Below, in pieces: positions 27,037 through 36,984 of a stretch of DNA of 52,793 nt. The stretch is from positions 1-52,793 of the forward strand of contig MLAK01000842.1 of NCBI GenBank assembly GCA_001839685.1, given 5' to 3'. Below the pieces are notes generated by a model. The model was not told where the DNA came from. It searched no databases and was given only the letters and a program-made list of their open reading frames with translations. Each line of letters begins with the position of its first letter. Within the stretch, counting starts at the first letter, position 1. This DNA comes from Tritrichomonas foetus (taxonomy: Eukaryota > Parabasalia > Tritrichomonadida > Tritrichomonadidae). A program made the position numbers and the translations under genes.

Positions 27037-30000
27037 ATGAAATGCTCGTATATTCCACCAAAAGATCAATGCCAATTAATTCTTGGATTTAAATTCAAAG
27101 ATGAAGCACAATTAAGCATTTTGCCAACTTCAATCCGCAAAATTCTCAAAAATGAAAATTCATTTCCAATCATTTCATCACAAAATTCAAAATCATTGAA
27201 TAAAATTTGTAATTCTGAAAGCCAACCATTGAATATATTGAAAAAAGTGAATTATTTCATTTTTGACCAAAATCGAATTAACCAAATGAATGTTTTACTT
27301 GATAATCGAATTGAATATATTGAAAAAGCATATGATTATTTTTGTTTGTTAATTTTGCATTTATATTTATCTTTTACTTATCTTTTTGATGGAAAGGAAC
27401 ACTTGAATTCAATTATAATCAAAATGTTTCAATTACTACTTACAATTATTGCAAAGGACAAAGAAGAATATAAATGTTTAGCTAAATCTGCATTTACTAC
27501 AATTTTGATCACACATAATCAACAAATTGATTTCATGAACAAACAAATTTTTATGTTTTTGATTGAATTTTTCAATTCTGATTCTATTCCAAATGAAGCC
27601 TTTAAATTTATTGTTGAAATAGTTGAAAAATCAGCTTTATCTAAAAATGAAGATAATTTCACAATGGCAATCAGTCTTTTGAAAGCTGCACAGCAAAGAC
27701 ATCCAGAGTCATTCAATGAAGAATTAATAAGCAAAGTATTCTCGATTCTGAGATGGAAAATGATCGAATTTAATGAATCTGCATTCGCTCTTTATAATGA
27801 TTGGGCTGAAGTCTTTTGTGAAAAGGATATGAAGATGCTAGTTGAAGCATTCCCTTTAATTTTATCTACTTACTTCAAAAAAGACAGTCAAACTAAACGC
27901 ATCAAAAAGAATCCAGAACAAAGTGAAACTAAAGATGAAACTAAAAATTTGTTTGATGGAATGAAGAAAACTGAGTGCTTTGAATATCCAATGAATTTGA
28001 ATGAAAATGAAAAAATTCCAAAATTTGAACATAATCTTTTCGGTTTAAAAAAATTGAAGTGCAAACACTTTTTCAGTATTGTTCAAATTGTTAAAGCCAA
28101 GAATGGCATTTATATTGATCATTTCATCAACAAAATTATTGAAAATTTAAATGATCAACATGATTATTATGAAATCATTGCTCTTTATATTCACTTTCTG
28201 ATTTATTTTTCACCAATTAAATCCAATATTTCTCTCGAAAGCCTTTTTTCATCATCTTATTTTTCAATGAAATATCTTGAAAAGGATTTAAGCAAGATTT
28301 CTGAAGAAGATAGTTCCATATGCAATCTTTTAATCACTTTGTTAAGTAAACAAGAACAACAAACAATGGAAACAATTTTTAACATCTTTTTAAACAATTT
28401 AGCAATTCTTCCAGAAATTTGTTATCGATTTTTATCTATTGAAAAAAAGGCCAAAACTATTCAAGTTGGACTCGTTCTCCTTTCCACTTTCTCACGACTT
28501 TTAAAGCGATTTTCACAAACAAATGAAAATTCGAATAATAATTTAAGTGATAATTTAAATTGTGAATTTTTCTCTATAAAGGACGTGAAAGATATTTGTT
28601 GTACCGCATCATTATTGACATTTGCGAAGTACTTTGAAGATATGAATTTGAGGAATAAATTATTTGATGATTTTAAGTTTTCGAATTTATTTTTACCACT
28701 TCTTGAAATGAAAGAGTCAATTGATTTTGCATTTGATCAACTTTCCATTTATTTTGATGGAAATAACAACAATATTAGTATAATATTTGTTACCAAATTG
28801 GTTAACTTCTTTCAAATTATTATGAATGATACACTAGAATCCGATGAATTGATAGAAAATAACGAAAATCAGATAACTATTTTATATATTGTTCGATTAT
28901 GTGCTTATATTTTAAATAGCAATCCAAATATTTCATCGAATTTTGCTGTACTGTTAGATCAAATTGGATTGATTCTTCCTAAGTTGAAAAGAAATGAAAC
29001 AACAATCAAAATCTTTAAATATTCATTCAATTTATTTGCTTCTCATAAATTTACTTTGACTGAAGCAAGTGCCCTTGAAGCATCTGCATTATCATTATAT
29101 GGACTCACTAATGAGCTACGAAATGTTATGTTTACTTTACTAGGTGCTTCAGATACAATAACAACCAATTTTATAATCAAACAACCAAAAGCTGCTTTAA
29201 TTATTTACAATCTTTTTGATCAGGACAAGTCAGTCCTAAGTTTTCTCACTAAACTATGCCATTATTCACCCATGAATTCACTTTATTTCCATACTGCTGG
29301 ATTAGATAGTCTTTTAATCAAACATCTTTTTGAAATGAAAAGCGATGAAACGAAGAATGAAATTTTTGAATATACTTTTTCACTTTTTTGTGAAATTGCC
29401 CAATTTGCTAGTTCAATTGGAATCGTAAATCAATTTATGTCACTATTATGCGCTGATACGAAAACAAACAAGCTTTCTAACTATCATTTAATGCTTGTTA
29501 ATGGTTTACTTCAAATAACAGAAAAAGTTAAAATGATTCCAACAACTGTAATTCAAAATACAATCTTTAAAGTGTTAAAAATCCAATCGCATTTCAATTT
29601 CTCGATAAACATATGCGTTTTTCTTACTAAAACACCAAACAATCAAAAATTATTTACAATTTATGATTCAAATAGCAAAATTTTATTGGAATTGAGTTTC
29701 AATGAAAACAATATTGGAATTAACACTTTGAATAATTCACAAAGTTCAATTAATTATTCAATTATAACATATAGATGGATTTATTTCACTTTTAATTTAG
29801 AAAATAATCGAATATCTATCTTTTCCAACGGAACTTTGATTGGATCTGTATCATATCCTTCAATTATCGGTGAATATATGCACGATCTGAATAAGAATTA
29901 TTCATTTTTGAATAATTTTACATTTTATTCAACTGATTTTATGTTTATTGGCTCTTTAACAACTTATAACCTAGATTCCATTATTATAAATGATAAAGAG

Positions 30001-33000
30001 AGCAATATTGAAAATAAATATGAAAATATTTCAGAAAAAGGAGCAAGACAAATTTGGGGTACACCGACTTTCGCTATTAGACCTCACCAACACAACATGA
30101 CTCTGGATTTCGAGTTAGTTTTACCGAAAAATGCAATTTTTGAATGTAATGAAAAGAACACCTTCTATACAATGAGTTTTATTGATATCCTTGCTGAGCG
30201 TTGTGGTGCAACATTAATCATTCCATTACTTGCACAAATTGACATGGAAAATGCAAATGAGGGTCTACTTTCCACCTCATTAGAGCTAATTAAAAATTTA
30301 TTAATTTTAAGTGTTGAAGCTCAGAAAAAATTTGTTGAAATGAATGGATTTGCGATTTGTTCTCGTTTATTAGCACTCGCTCATGAAAAACATATTAATT
30401 ATTCCACTTTTTATAAATTCTATGAAATATTAACAATTTTAAAAGATGAAAAAGCGATATCAACTATATTAAAATTTGTCCTATTGAACTTAGAAATCTG
30501 GGTAAAAGCTTATAAACCCAAAGATTTAATTGATATAATGAAAATATTATCAACAAAAGTGTTTGCTCCATATTTACCACAAATTGATCTTACTTTCAAT
30601 AATATTGTATCAGCAATCAGAATTTATTTCTCATTTCTCGATGTACAAAATGTTGGCACTTTTAAAGGAGGAGAAGAAGAAACATACGAAATAAGAAAAT
30701 TAATGATCGATATTTGTAGAATATTTGTTCAAAAGAAAATCACTAATGGTGACTTCCTTTCACTACTAGCACATTTAATTTGTTCTTCAGATTTACATAA
30801 AGAAAATGATCTTTTAAATTTAGCAAGTGAAATAATCAAAAATAAAGATTTGAATATTCCTGATGATTCTAAACTAATGATGTCGTTTTTATTGCCTAAA
30901 TGTGATGCTGATATTGATTTAGCAGTCCAAGTTATAAAATCTGTTTATGATTCATTTTCCAATGACGATAGTGAAAAAAGAGATCTAAATCAAGTTACAA
31001 AGGCTGTTTATGTAATGATGAGAGAAATTTCTGACTATTTAGTTACACAAGAGTTTGCAGATCGATTAATTCAATTAGTCAATCAGAATTATCCACTTTT
31101 GTTTAGTATGGCTGCAATGGTTTCAGCTGATTGTGGCTTACAACAATTCCATAATTTCTTATCAACTGTTCACATTAATTCCATTATTTATGAGAATGAT
31201 GGACTATGGCCACTTTTCATCATTGTTGGGATTTTTTCAATCAAAGGCATAAAAAGTTCTGGACTTAATTACCTTTTAGATGCACCTTATACTCAATGGG
31301 AGCTAGTATTTACAATCATTGAAGTTGTGAATCACTTTTTCAATCTTAAAAATGAATCAAAATGTATTTTCTTAAAAGAACTATATCAAAAAGTTGATAC
31401 AAAAGAAAAAAGTGATATTTATATAAGAATTGCTCGACGGTTTTTATTTATTAGAAGTGGAGAGAAAAGTTTGAATACTTCTCAACCAATTCCTTATTTT
31501 CCAGGACACATTCCTGTTTCACCAAAACCAAAAACGAATTCAGGTCAAGTCCGCCTTCAAAGACGCTCTTCTTCTTTTTTCAATTCTTTAGTAAATTTGT
31601 CTAAATTGACTCAAGAGCGAGAAGGATTATCAATGAATACTGTTGATACTAAAATTGCAGATAATTTTGAAAAGATTAAGTTCTATTCATTTAACATTCG
31701 ATTTCAGCAACCACAACATAGCAATAATCAAGGTTCCAATGAAGGTTTAAGATGGTACGATGTAAATATCGCCAAAAATATTTTAGAATTACTTGAAAAA
31801 TATCCGAATCCAGAATTTTATGACGATATCATTTTAATAGAAGCATTTCGGCTCAAATATTCAACGCCTGATAAAAGAATTGTGAACAAAGAAATCTTCA
31901 ACTCGATAGAAAATGAAAAATTGCCTTCAATTAATTCAATTAGTTTTTATAATGAGGTTTGTCAAGATTTTTCCTTAGTTTCTCCATTCCAAACTTCTCA
32001 AGGGGACTTGAATAGAAATAAAAATGAAGATGAAATGAAAGAAGATATAATATTTTCCAGTTTTGAATTTTTTGATAAGAAAAATAATGAAGTGATAGAA
32101 ATTGTAACGAAAAGTTTAAATAGTATTTCAAATAAATTAAAACTTTCGAAAGAAATATGTGAAAATTACAATATTAAAAAAGAAAGCGAGCTTAAAACTA
32201 TCTTCACTCAAACTGTACAAGATTATGTTGCACGTGTGGGCCTAAGAAATACATCAGCAAGAATGAAATGGAGTCATTTTTGTTCAACTTTAATGAGTGG
32301 TACTGAAACTCCTTGGCATTATTCTGTTGCAAGTGATAAAATATATTATAAACGTGACAAATGTTCCTGTTTTACTTTTTGTCCATATAAATTGAAAATC
32401 AATAAAAAATACGATCAACATCTCCTTGCTTCTTATCAACGAGATACAGGAAACTCTAAAACAGCTCAGCAACTTTATGATAAATTCTTAAGTGAGTATA
32501 AATCGAAGCAAAAACTGGAAATCTTTGAATTCATTGAAGATCAAGATGAAAGTGATCCAATTAATGATGTTTCTACGTGTGTTATCCAAACTGATTGTGA
32601 AATCATTAAAATATCTAAAATCATAAAAGCTACGTTTATTCTTTATAAAGATAGTTTTGTTACACAGACACAAACAAAAACTAAAAAATATTCACTAAAA
32701 TCGATCGATACAGTTCTTTTAAGAACTCATTTGCACAGACACACAGCGATTGAAATATTCATGAAATCAGGCACTTCATTATTCATTAATTTCTTGTCTA
32801 TTTCTGGTGAAGCAATAGTTGATCAAATTTATTATCAAACTTTAGATTCTTGTGAAGTTCAAATGCTTCCATTTATCGATTATTTCAAATCTAAAGAAAT
32901 TACAGAAAGTTGGATTAATCATCAAATATCTAACTTTGAATATTTAGTTCTCTTAAACATTTATTCAGGCAGAAGTTTTAATAATGCTTCACAATATCCA

Positions 33001-34953
33001 TTTTTACCATGGATAGTTTTTGATTATGATTCTGATAAACTTACAAAGGAATCAATCCGTCCATTAGAGAAACCAATTGGTGCCATTAATGAAAAAAGGC
33101 TTCAAGACCTTCTTGCCAATTATGAAGAAAAGAAAATTAGTGGAATGGAACCATTTCTTTATTCATCTGGACCTATGGCACCACTTGCGCTTTTCTTTTG
33201 GCTTGTTCGTGAAGAACCTATTACAACTTATCATATTGAAATGCAAAGTGGTAGTTTTGATTCATCTGATCGTATTTTCATAAGTTGGAAAAAAGCTTAC
33301 GAGCTTTGTATGAATTTAGCCGATAATTTCAGAGAACTTCCACCAGAAGCATTCTTCAGTCCAGAATTCCTTTCAAACTCAAATGACTTGAATTTTGGCG
33401 TCGAAAAAAGTGATGTTGAACTTCCCCCATGGGCAAAAACACCAATTGAATTTGTTTATAAAAACCGAAAAATTCTTGAAAGTGATTTTGTTTCAAATAA
33501 TTTGAATAATTGGATTGATTTGATATGGGGTGTAAAACAACGCGGTAAATTAGCAATTGATGCATTGAATACATATAGACCAGAAATGTACTCCAATATA
33601 TGGGATACTGAACAAGGTATAGATGAAATGAATATACCTTTAATTGAAACTTATTTAAGTCAAGTTGGTCAAATCCCGCAACAACTATTTTCTTCATATC
33701 ATCCAAAGAAAGCACGTCGGAACACATTAAAAACTTTGAAAAAGACTGAAGTTATTCCAACAAATATTAAGGAAATGCTCTGCACGCAGTTTGTTACTAA
33801 TCGAAAAGAAGGAAGAATTGAAGTTTATGGAATTAATGAAAACGGCGAAATTTTCACGATTACAATCACAAATTCTATATGTACAAATACCTCAACACAA
33901 CGAAAGCAATCATTATCACCTCAAGCAGCACCATTTCAAAAGCCTGTAACTATGAAACCAGTGAAGCCAAAAACACTTGGAGCGAAACATCGAAAGACAC
34001 TTACATCGAAAAATTATATTCAACCTGCATCAACAGATGATTGTGAGAACAAGCCAATTTACTCAATTTTATCAAGAGAAAATTACACTATTTCCAATTT
34101 CAAAGAATCATTTTCGTTAGAAAAGAAACACAAATTGAAAATTATCTTCACTCCAAGCAAAAAATTAATATTTGTGGGAAATTGTAAAAACGAAACATTT
34201 TATGTCAATTTACTTAAAAATTCTCAGTACAAAATTTTGCAGACGCAAAACAGAATCACAAACTTGGCGACTGATGAAGAATTTTCGCTCATTTCTGCAT
34301 TCGATTCAGATGGTTTTCTTTCTGTCTTGTCAGCGATAGAATCACTTGAAGCACACCAACAAATTGCTTCCAATATTCCCACAGATGAAAATGTAACAAA
34401 TAATTTCAACTCAGGGGTGTTTACTATTCCTTCTTTCCATGAAAAAATCAAGTGTTCTTGCATTTCTCGTAATTTCCATCAAATAGCATGTGGAACAAAA
34501 GATGGCTCAATTTTAGTCGCTTCAGAAAATACACATTCATTTATAAAAACAATTCGCCTTGAAAAGGGGCAACGTGCAAAATTCATCAGTATTTCACCTT
34601 GCTGGGGCTTCATTTTTGCAGTTGTAACAAAAATATTTGAAGGGAAAACAAAAACATATCTTTCTGTATGGACAGTTAATGGTGATTATATAAGAAGTCG
34701 TGAGGTTGATTTTACAGTCACTAAAATGATCACTTTTCGAAGCAGAAGCGGTTTTGACTACTTTTTGTTAGCAACTAAAGATAAAAAACTGATTTCAGGT
34801 GAAATATTTGACCTTGAGTTCTTTTATGAAACAGAATTTCCTGAAGAAATTCTTTCACTTGCTTATGATAATGAATCAGATGCTGCTTTCACACTATCCA
34901 AAGATGGATACATATCAATAATTCCATGTGCACCACCTGAACCTGAATTTTAA
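27037..34953 (+). CDS. BEACH-WD40 protein (LYST/neurobeachin-like)
   Basis: The product is 2,638 residues in a single exon. Layout: a long helical ARM-like N-terminus; a concanavalin-A-like module at about 850-980 (two-strand pattern ending IYFTFNLENNRISIFSNGT); further helical repeats; a PH-like domain at about 1845-1945; the BEACH domain at about 1950-2225; and a C-terminal WD40-type beta region from about 2300. BEACH hallmarks are WINHQISNFEYLVLLNIYSGRSFNNASQYPFLPW, DxDSDKLTKESIRPLEKPIG (cited in part), PFLYSSGPMAPLALFFWLVR and FVYKNRKILES. BEACH proteins act as scaffolds for vesicle fusion and fission, lysosome size and autophagy. Trichomonads and other amitochondriate protists have many. 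No FYVE domain is visible. Confidence 0.93.
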   Translation: MKCSYIPPKDQCQLILGFKFKDEAQLSILPTSIRKILKNENSFPIISSQNSKSLNKICNSESQPLNILKKVNYFIFDQNRINQMNVLLDNRIEYIEKAYDYFCLLILHLYLSFTYLFDGKEHLNSIIIKMFQLLLTIIAKDKEEYKCLAKSAFTTILITHNQQIDFMNKQIFMFLIEFFNSDSIPNEAFKFIVEIVEKSALSKNEDNFTMAISLLKAAQQRHPESFNEELISKVFSILRWKMIEFNESAFALYNDWAEVFCEKDMKMLVEAFPLILSTYFKKDSQTKRIKKNPEQSETKDETKNLFDGMKKTECFEYPMNLNENEKIPKFEHNLFGLKKLKCKHFFSIVQIVKAKNGIYIDHFINKIIENLNDQHDYYEIIALYIHFLIYFSPIKSNISLESLFSSSYFSMKYLEKDLSKISEEDSSICNLLITLLSKQEQQTMETIFNIFLNNLAILPEICYRFLSIEKKAKTIQVGLVLLSTFSRLLKRFSQTNENSNNNLSDNLNCEFFSIKDVKDICCTASLLTFAKYFEDMNLRNKLFDDFKFSNLFLPLLEMKESIDFAFDQLSIYFDGNNNNISIIFVTKLVNFFQIIMNDTLESDELIENNENQITILYIVRLCAYILNSNPNISSNFAVLLDQIGLILPKLKRNETTIKIFKYSFNLFASHKFTLTEASALEASALSLYGLTNELRNVMFTLLGASDTITTNFIIKQPKAALIIYNLFDQDKSVLSFLTKLCHYSPMNSLYFHTAGLDSLLIKHLFEMKSDETKNEIFEYTFSLFCEIAQFASSIGIVNQFMSLLCADTKTNKLSNYHLMLVNGLLQITEKVKMIPTTVIQNTIFKVLKIQSHFNFSINICVFLTKTPNNQKLFTIYDSNSKILLELSFNENNIGINTLNNSQSSINYSIITYRWIYFTFNLENNRISIFSNGTLIGSVSYPSIIGEYMHDLNKNYSFLNNFTFYSTDFMFIGSLTTYNLDSIIINDKESNIENKYENISEKGARQIWGTPTFAIRPHQHNMTLDFELVLPKNAIFECNEKNTFYTMSFIDILAERCGATLIIPLLAQIDMENANEGLLSTSLELIKNLLILSVEAQKKFVEMNGFAICSRLLALAHEKHINYSTFYKFYEILTILKDEKAISTILKFVLLNLEIWVKAYKPKDLIDIMKILSTKVFAPYLPQIDLTFNNIVSAIRIYFSFLDVQNVGTFKGGEEETYEIRKLMIDICRIFVQKKITNGDFLSLLAHLICSSDLHKENDLLNLASEIIKNKDLNIPDDSKLMMSFLLPKCDADIDLAVQVIKSVYDSFSNDDSEKRDLNQVTKAVYVMMREISDYLVTQEFADRLIQLVNQNYPLLFSMAAMVSADCGLQQFHNFLSTVHINSIIYENDGLWPLFIIVGIFSIKGIKSSGLNYLLDAPYTQWELVFTIIEVVNHFFNLKNESKCIFLKELYQKVDTKEKSDIYIRIARRFLFIRSGEKSLNTSQPIPYFPGHIPVSPKPKTNSGQVRLQRRSSSFFNSLVNLSKLTQEREGLSMNTVDTKIADNFEKIKFYSFNIRFQQPQHSNNQGSNEGLRWYDVNIAKNILELLEKYPNPEFYDDIILIEAFRLKYSTPDKRIVNKEIFNSIENEKLPSINSISFYNEVCQDFSLVSPFQTSQGDLNRNKNEDEMKEDIIFSSFEFFDKKNNEVIEIVTKSLNSISNKLKLSKEICENYNIKKESELKTIFTQTVQDYVARVGLRNTSARMKWSHFCSTLMSGTETPWHYSVASDKIYYKRDKCSCFTFCPYKLKINKKYDQHLLASYQRDTGNSKTAQQLYDKFLSEYKSKQKLEIFEFIEDQDESDPINDVSTCVIQTDCEIIKISKIIKATFILYKDSFVTQTQTKTKKYSLKSIDTVLLRTHLHRHTAIEIFMKSGTSLFINFLSISGEAIVDQIYYQTLDSCEVQMLPFIDYFKSKEITESWINHQISNFEYLVLLNIYSGRSFNNASQYPFLPWIVFDYDSDKLTKESIRPLEKPIGAINEKRLQDLLANYEEKKISGMEPFLYSSGPMAPLALFFWLVREEPITTYHIEMQSGSFDSSDRIFISWKKAYELCMNLADNFRELPPEAFFSPEFLSNSNDLNFGVEKSDVELPPWAKTPIEFVYKNRKILESDFVSNNLNNWIDLIWGVKQRGKLAIDALNTYRPEMYSNIWDTEQGIDEMNIPLIETYLSQVGQIPQQLFSSYHPKKARRNTLKTLKKTEVIPTNIKEMLCTQFVTNRKEGRIEVYGINENGEIFTITITNSICTNTSTQRKQSLSPQAAPFQKPVTMKPVKPKTLGAKHRKTLTSKNYIQPASTDDCENKPIYSILSRENYTISNFKESFSLEKKHKLKIIFTPSKKLIFVGNCKNETFYVNLLKNSQYKILQTQNRITNLATDEEFSLISAFDSDGFLSVLSAIESLEAHQQIASNIPTDENVTNNFNSGVFTIPSFHEKIKCSCISRNFHQIACGTKDGSILVASENTHSFIKTIRLEKGQRAKFISISPCWGFIFAVVTKIFEGKTKTYLSVWTVNGDYIRSREVDFTVTKMITFRSRSGFDYFLLATKDKKLISGEIFDLEFFYETEFPEEILSLAYDNESDAAFTLSKDGYISIIPCAPPEPEF

Positions 34954-35120
34954 ACCATTTTATTTATTATTCATGAAATTTGAAACACTAAAATGCGTTT
35001 TTGATTATTTATCATTCAATTGTATTATTTTTTATTATTGACATGTTATATTTTTCATTTTACATAAAAAAATTCCCGATTCGATTGCAAAATTGGTAAA
35101 AAATTTCTGGGTTTATATGG

Positions 35121-35126
35121 TCATTA
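35121..35126 (+). promoter_or_regulatory. Inr match before the transporter gene
   Basis: TCATTA fits the consensus. The +1 A at 35123 lies 30 nt before the ATG at 35153. The downstream flank of the BEACH gene is only 200 bp away. Confidence 0.45.
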
Positions 35127-35152
35127 TTTCCGAAGGATAAAACAAAAAAATT

Positions 35153-36586
35153 ATGAAAAAGTTACCATACAAAATTGAATCGTTATTTTTCTTTAATCGA
35201 CCAAATACAAATAGAAAAGTTTATTCATGTAAAAAGATGGATCGCACAAAGAAGGGCACAAACAAGCAAGAAAATGAAGGCTTTCACACAACTGTTAAAC
35301 CAAGCAGGAAATATGACGATCTCCTCTATAAAAAAGATCCAAGAAATCCATCACTTTCAATGCTTCATATTATTGTCATTATGCTGAATGCCAATTTTGG
35401 CAAGGAGCCATATTTCACGGGCTTTGAATTGAAATATGGGTTTGTTTTAATGATTTTGGGTGTTATCATTTTGTACCTTTTCACGCTTCTCTCGTATTTT
35501 GTTTTCATCAAATGCTGGATTTACGGCAACAATTTTTCATACAGGACCATTTGGGAGTATTCAATTGGCCGTTATTTGGTTTGGCTCCCAGAAGTACTAA
35601 TTTTTTTGAACTATTACCGTTGGACGATTGATTACTTTAATGACTTTTATCAACTTTTTGTGGATGTTGTTTTTTACTTTACGCTACGTCCGCCATCTTT
35701 CCTAGTTTCCGAATTTTTTGTTGTTTATGCAATTTTATCTTTAATTTCATTTATTTTTATTGTGTTTGCAAGTGAAATTCATTCGTTTTTAGTTTTGTCC
35801 TATATTGGTGATGTTTCTTTGATTGTGACAATCATTTTGTTATTGGTAAAATTAATACAAATTCTCACCAGCGACACAACATTTGATTTCACTTTAAACA
35901 GTGAAAAAAAATGGAATAATTCTGATCTTTTGTTTTCTATACTCTTTTATCTTCTTGGTATCTTCTCCAGTCAGCCAATTTTGGAACATATTGTTCAAAT
36001 TATGAAAACTCCAACTTTTGGTCGTTTACAAAAATGTTTTATAATTTCTACTTTTTCAGTATTTTTAATCAATATCATTCATACAATTTTTGGATTTTTC
36101 TTCTATTCGAATTTAGATTTCTATACAGATTTTTCATTCAATATGGATTTTTTATTCCTTTTTGATCCAAAAGATAAATTAGTCATCGAAATCAAATTTT
36201 TTACTTTAATAAATCATTTCTGTACAATTGTGGTAATGCTTTGGATGGAGAGTCGACATCTCATACAAATCTTTGACTCTTGTTCATGGGAACTCGACGC
36301 TTGGAAAAGTTCAAAATGGCTACCGCACCTATTTTCTTGTATTACTGTCGTTCTTTTATGTGCAGCCACGAATTTCGCAAACGAACAAATGATTAAAGTA
36401 GCAAATTACAGTGGTGTAGTTTCTTTTCTACTGTTGGTTTTCTTTTTGCCTGGAATTTTTTATATGAAGATGTTTCCGAAAGAAAGATTTAAGGATGTCT
36501 GGTGGGTCGCATCAATGATTCTAGTTTTGATTGGTTTTGTTCTTGGAGTTTTTTGTTTGTATGGATTTTTTGCGACTCATTTTTGA
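35153..36586 (+). CDS. Amino acid transporter-like membrane protein (AAAP type)
   Basis: The product is 477 residues. A polar N-terminal tail of about 70 residues is followed by 10-11 hydrophobic helices. The first membrane segment, with LNANFGKEPYFTGFELKYG followed by a long hydrophobic run, corresponds to the 'N...G.g.l..P' opening of the amino acid/auxin permease family. Helix spacing and length (450-480) also fit. The call rests on topology and weak local motifs, so the substrate is unknown. A second in-frame Met at residue 29 (35237) is an alternative start; the Inr position favours the first. The protein is extremely rich in F, I and L with few charged residues in the core. Confidence 0.6.
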   Translation: MKKLPYKIESLFFFNRPNTNRKVYSCKKMDRTKKGTNKQENEGFHTTVKPSRKYDDLLYKKDPRNPSLSMLHIIVIMLNANFGKEPYFTGFELKYGFVLMILGVIILYLFTLLSYFVFIKCWIYGNNFSYRTIWEYSIGRYLVWLPEVLIFLNYYRWTIDYFNDFYQLFVDVVFYFTLRPPSFLVSEFFVVYAILSLISFIFIVFASEIHSFLVLSYIGDVSLIVTIILLLVKLIQILTSDTTFDFTLNSEKKWNNSDLLFSILFYLLGIFSSQPILEHIVQIMKTPTFGRLQKCFIISTFSVFLINIIHTIFGFFFYSNLDFYTDFSFNMDFLFLFDPKDKLVIEIKFFTLINHFCTIVVMLWMESRHLIQIFDSCSWELDAWKSSKWLPHLFSCITVVLLCAATNFANEQMIKVANYSGVVSFLLLVFFLPGIFYMKMFPKERFKDVWWVASMILVLIGFVLGVFCLYGFFATHF

Positions 36587-36637
36587 TTCTCAAATTGTTT
36601 TATGATTATGATTTTTATTTTTGTAAATAAAATTGAT

Positions 36638-36683
<46 letters not shown>

Positions 36684-36984
36684 TGCGTGTGTATGTTTCT
36701 TCAAGATTTTCACTGAAAATAATCATTTTCCAATATATGATAAGAAACCCCCTTTTTTGTTTTAATATTAATGATAATAAAGACTTATTTATCATTTTTT
36801 ATTTATTTATCAATTTATAAAAAATATGAATGTAAATCAATAAATGTTTATCAATAGATGGAAATTAATAGATGGAAATTAATAAATGTAAATAAATAAA
36901 AATTTATACTCTAATATATTTTACTTACAAACAAGTCCGATGTAAATTTAATTGTGATATCGTTTCATTAAAATTTTGGGCGAC
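36587..36984. other. Intergenic, simple repeats between convergent genes
   Basis: It contains a T31/GT microsatellite (listed separately) and an AT-rich minisatellite-like tract at about 36820-36905 with repeated (A)ATGGAAATTAATAG/AAATAAAT units. No gene is seen. Confidence 0.6.
36640..36695. repeat. Poly-T and GT microsatellite
   Basis: A run of 31 T (36640-36670) is followed by a (GT)n tract with two interruptions. It is a typical site for replication slippage and length errors in assemblies. Confidence 0.9.

Noticed and set aside
36640..36695. T/GT tract as a CRISPR or telomere-like array
   Set aside because: It is a simple homopolymer plus dinucleotide repeat with no spacers and no telomere-type unit.
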